From: Polyangiaceae bacterium
Lineage (GTDB): Bacteria > Myxococcota_A > Polyangia > Polyangiales > Polyangiaceae
DNA length: 42,502 nt
NCBI GenBank assembly: GCA_016929495.1
Contig: JAFGIS010000647.1
Location: forward strand, 1 to 42,502
Direction: 5' to 3'
Position numbers and translations under genes: made by a program. A model generated the notes under the pieces. That model saw nothing but the letters and a program-made list of their open reading frames with translations. It ran no database searches and was not told the origin of the DNA. This document shows positions 40,377-42,502 of the stretch, piece after piece; the stretch's first letter is position 1, and every line of letters begins with the position of its first letter.

Positions 40377-41942
40377 GATCTCGGGGTCCCGCCGGGGGCC
40401 GAGGACTTCTTCAGACAGGCCACGTTGCGGATCTGTAGCAGCCTGGAGGTCGAACACTGGCTCGCCGAGTGCCTGCGCTACTTGCGCCAGTTTGTACCGG
40501 CCGACGCGGCGTGTCTCACCCGGTTCCGCGCCGAGGCGGGCCGCCAGCTGTGCCTGGCCAAGGCCACGGTCGTCGGCGCGGAGCGGGTCGAGATGGAGGT
40601 TCCGGTGACCGAGGAGGCGCGCCAGCACTTCAGCCGGGGACGCGTGGTGCGCGTGGCGGCGCGCGCCAGGGATCTGCCTCCGAGCCGTGCCTGGATCGAG
40701 CGCGGGCTGCTCGACGCAGACGCCGCTATCCTGTCGTTGCGTCTGACCGTCAAAGGCCAGATCGTCGGCTCCTTCATTCTGACCGCGAACCGGAGCGACA
40801 GCTTCACGCCGGCTCACGCCGAGCTCGTCACCGCCCTGCGCGAGCCGCTGGCCATCGCGCTCAGCAACAGCCTAGCGTACCGTGAGCTCGCCCGGTTGAA
40901 AGACCGCTTGTTCGAGGACAACCGCTTCCTCGAGGCCGAGCTCCGCCAGGCGTCGGGCCACGCCGTCGTCGGGCAGGACTACGGCCTGCGCGGGGTCATG
41001 GAGATGGTCCGGCATGTCGCTCCGCTGACGAGTCCGGTGTTGCTCCTCGGGGAAACCGGAACGGGCAAGGAGGTGATCGCCGGCGCCATCCACAACCTGT
41101 CGCCCAGGCATAGCGGGCCGTTCGTCAAGGTCAACTGCGGCGCCATTCCCGAGAACCTCATGGACAGCGAGCTGTTCGGGCATGAAAGAGGAGCGTTCAC
41201 GGGCGCGCTGGCGCGCAAGCGAGGCCGGTTCGAAAGAGCCCACGGGGGCACGATCTTCCTGGACGAGGTGGGTGAGCTGATGCCCCAGGCGCAGGTTCGT
41301 CTGCTGCGTGTGCTGCAGGATCGGGAGATCGAGCGAGTCGGAGGCGTCGAGCCGGTGCGCGTCGACCTGCGCGTCATCGCAGCAACCCACCGCGATCTGC
41401 CCGCCATGGTGGCCGAAGGTCGGTTTCGAGAAGATCTGTACTTCCGGCTCAAGGTGTTTCCCGTGCTCTTGCCACCGCTGCGGGAGCGCAAGGGCGACAT
41501 CGCGTCGCTCGTCGACCACTTCGTGCGCCACAAGGCTCGTGAGATGGGCCTCGGGGCGGTGCCCCCTCTCGCCCCCGGGGCCCTCGAGCCTCTGCTTGCC
41601 TACGACTGGCCGGGCAACGTCCGTGAGCTCGAGAACACGGTCGAGCGCGCCCTCATCCTGTGTCGCGGTGCTCTGTTGCGTTTCGATCCCCGGGTGCTCG
41701 CCGGGGCGTCCGCGCAGGCCGGCCGAACCGGTGCACCGCTCGAGCACACGGCCGCCGCAGACTCGACGCTCGACTCCGTGGTCGCGGCCCACATTCGCAG
41801 TGTCCTCGAGGCGACCGACGGTCGAGTAGCCGGCCCGCACGGCGCCGCCTGCCTGCTCGGCGTGAATCCGTCGACACTGCGCAAGAAGATGCGAAAGCTC
41901 GGCATAGCGTTCGGTCGGGGCGCTCGACACCGACCCGCCTGA
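40362..41942 (+). CDS. GAF-domain sigma-54-dependent transcriptional activator (NorR/FhlA type)
   Basis: 526 residues from ATG 40362; a TTG four codons earlier is also in frame. A GAF-like sensor (about 15-175) leads to an AAA+ domain with Walker A GETGTGKE, the sigma-54 contact loop GAFTGA, Walker B GGTIFLDEVGEL and the WPGNVRELENTVERAL signature. A Fis-type HTH ends the protein (VAGPHGAACLLGVNPSTLRKKMRKLGI). It activates sigma-54 promoters in response to a ligand sensed by the GAF domain. Twin palindromes over its start suggest autoregulation. Targets unknown; a sigma-54-like site precedes the cytochrome operon. Confidence 0.93.
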   Translation: MSHRTDLGVPPGAEDFFRQATLRICSSLEVEHWLAECLRYLRQFVPADAACLTRFRAEAGRQLCLAKATVVGAERVEMEVPVTEEARQHFSRGRVVRVAARARDLPPSRAWIERGLLDADAAILSLRLTVKGQIVGSFILTANRSDSFTPAHAELVTALREPLAIALSNSLAYRELARLKDRLFEDNRFLEAELRQASGHAVVGQDYGLRGVMEMVRHVAPLTSPVLLLGETGTGKEVIAGAIHNLSPRHSGPFVKVNCGAIPENLMDSELFGHERGAFTGALARKRGRFERAHGGTIFLDEVGELMPQAQVRLLRVLQDREIERVGGVEPVRVDLRVIAATHRDLPAMVAEGRFREDLYFRLKVFPVLLPPLRERKGDIASLVDHFVRHKAREMGLGAVPPLAPGALEPLLAYDWPGNVRELENTVERALILCRGALLRFDPRVLAGASAQAGRTGAPLEHTAAADSTLDSVVAAHIRSVLEATDGRVAGPHGAACLLGVNPSTLRKKMRKLGIAFGRGARHRPA

Positions 41943-41989
41943 CCGAGCGAGTCTGTTGGGCGTACGCTGCGACATGGGGGTACTGACGC

Positions 41990-42167
41990 CTCGGCAATGT
42001 GCTGTCGGACCAGGAGCGACACGCAGAGGCGGAGGCGGCGTACCGCCGGGCGATTGAGCTCGACCGCCAGTTCGCGTGTCCATGGAACGGGCTCGGCAAT
42101 GTGCTGTCGGACCAGAAGCGACACGCAGAGGCGGAGGCGGCGTACCGCCGGGCCATTGAGCTCGACC
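41990..42167 (+). repeat. Near-identical tandem 102-base TPR units
   Basis: The 76 bases at 41990-42065 recur at 42092-42167 with two differences. The 102-base period encodes exactly one 34-residue TPR. The identity suggests recent duplication or recombination. Confidence 0.85.
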
Positions 42168-42502
42168 CGAATCCTGCCGTTCCACTAAGAAACCTCGGCT
42201 TCCTAATCGAGTTCGACCTCCAACGCCCCGGGGATGCGGCTGAGATGTACCTCGAATCGGTTCGTCGCGATCCGAGCTACAACCTCGGTCTCTTCAACCT
42301 ACGTTCGATCTGCCACAAGCTCGCCTCACTCGCCGACACCCGACCCACCGCGGAAAGCTCCGCCCGAGAGGGCCTCGCGCTCGCACCCGGTGACTCGGGA
42401 TTGCAGGCCGCGCTCGCCCACGCGCTCATCGAGCGCGACGCGTGGGACGAGGCTCGCCTGCTCGTCGAGAGTTGGGCGAGAGGCGCAACGGCCTGGCACG
42501 AT
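41999..42502 (+). CDS. TPR-repeat protein, 3' end beyond the window and 5' end possibly lost
   Basis: The frame runs open to the window end (168 codons seen). It encodes at least two TPRs (HAEAEAAYRRAIELD twice) followed by degenerate TPR-like helices (FNLRSICHKLASLADTRPT, LALAPGDSGLQAALAHALIE). An in-frame TGA at 41984-41986 sits 12 bases before the only early start candidate, GTG 41999, and part of a first repeat lies between them. The gene therefore looks 5'-truncated, with a start inside a TPR. It might be a fragment of a longer TPR gene. Protein-protein interaction is the usual TPR role. Confidence 0.6.
   Translation, partial: MLSDQERHAEAEAAYRRAIELDRQFACPWNGLGNVLSDQKRHAEAEAAYRRAIELDPNPAVPLRNLGFLIEFDLQRPGDAAEMYLESVRRDPSYNLGLFNLRSICHKLASLADTRPTAESSAREGLALAPGDSGLQAALAHALIERDAWDEARLLVESWARGATAWHD

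Overview
The window looks like chromosomal DNA of a member of the Myxococcota, probably a Polyangia/Sorangiineae-type organism. This is inferred from the high G+C content, the many lipoproteins with long Gly/Ser/Thr linkers, the Cys-rich myxobacterial-style lipoproteins, PilZ and sigma-54 regulators, and multihaem cytochromes. No rRNA, tRNA, CRISPR array or insertion sequence was found. All family calls come from reading motifs by eye; no database was consulted.

Layout. 1-5.3 kb: the 3' end of an AGE-type sugar epimerase, a large Cys-rich hypothetical protein, a GH12-like lipoprotein whose expected catalytic nucleophile appears to be Tyr, and small conserved proteins including a YkgJ-type Cys-cluster protein. 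5.4-12 kb: a PpiD/SurA-like foldase, an M16 peptidase, an XRE regulator with a candidate operator, and several hypothetical proteins. These are interspersed with four copies of a structured dispersed repeat. 12.2-17.4 kb: a Tol-Pal envelope cluster in the order pal-tolQ-tolR-tolA-tolB, followed by a translationally coupled Cys-rich lipoprotein. 17.5-21.5 kb: PilZ protein, membrane protein, ClpB. 21.5-22.5 kb: what looks like a fused scar of two toxin-antitoxin modules (UPF0175 antitoxin, truncated DUF3368-type PIN toxin, N-truncated HigB, HigA).

22.7-36 kb, minus strand: an electron-transfer region. It holds two related lipoproteins in which CxxCH motifs bracket a carboxypeptidase-regulatory-like beta domain, a Tat-exported DUF362 lipoprotein, and a compact five-gene operon. 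The operon reads outer-membrane beta-barrel, about 12-haem lipoprotein, TPR membrane protein, 30-CxxCH cytochrome, and a 966-residue fusion of CNMP-like, ferredoxin, flavoprotein and membrane b-type domains. I read it as a candidate porin-cytochrome conduit joined to an inner-membrane NAD(P)H/quinone-linked module. It has a sigma-54-like promoter upstream.

36.3-42.5 kb: a lipoprotein with repeated regulatory-like beta domains, a Uma2-type nuclease, a Cys-rich secreted protein, a membrane methyltransferase divergent from a GAF/sigma-54 activator with twin palindromic operators, and a TPR protein cut by the window end.

The two most interesting items are the candidate electron conduit and the structured repeat family. 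In the repeats, paired compensatory substitutions are visible between copies.
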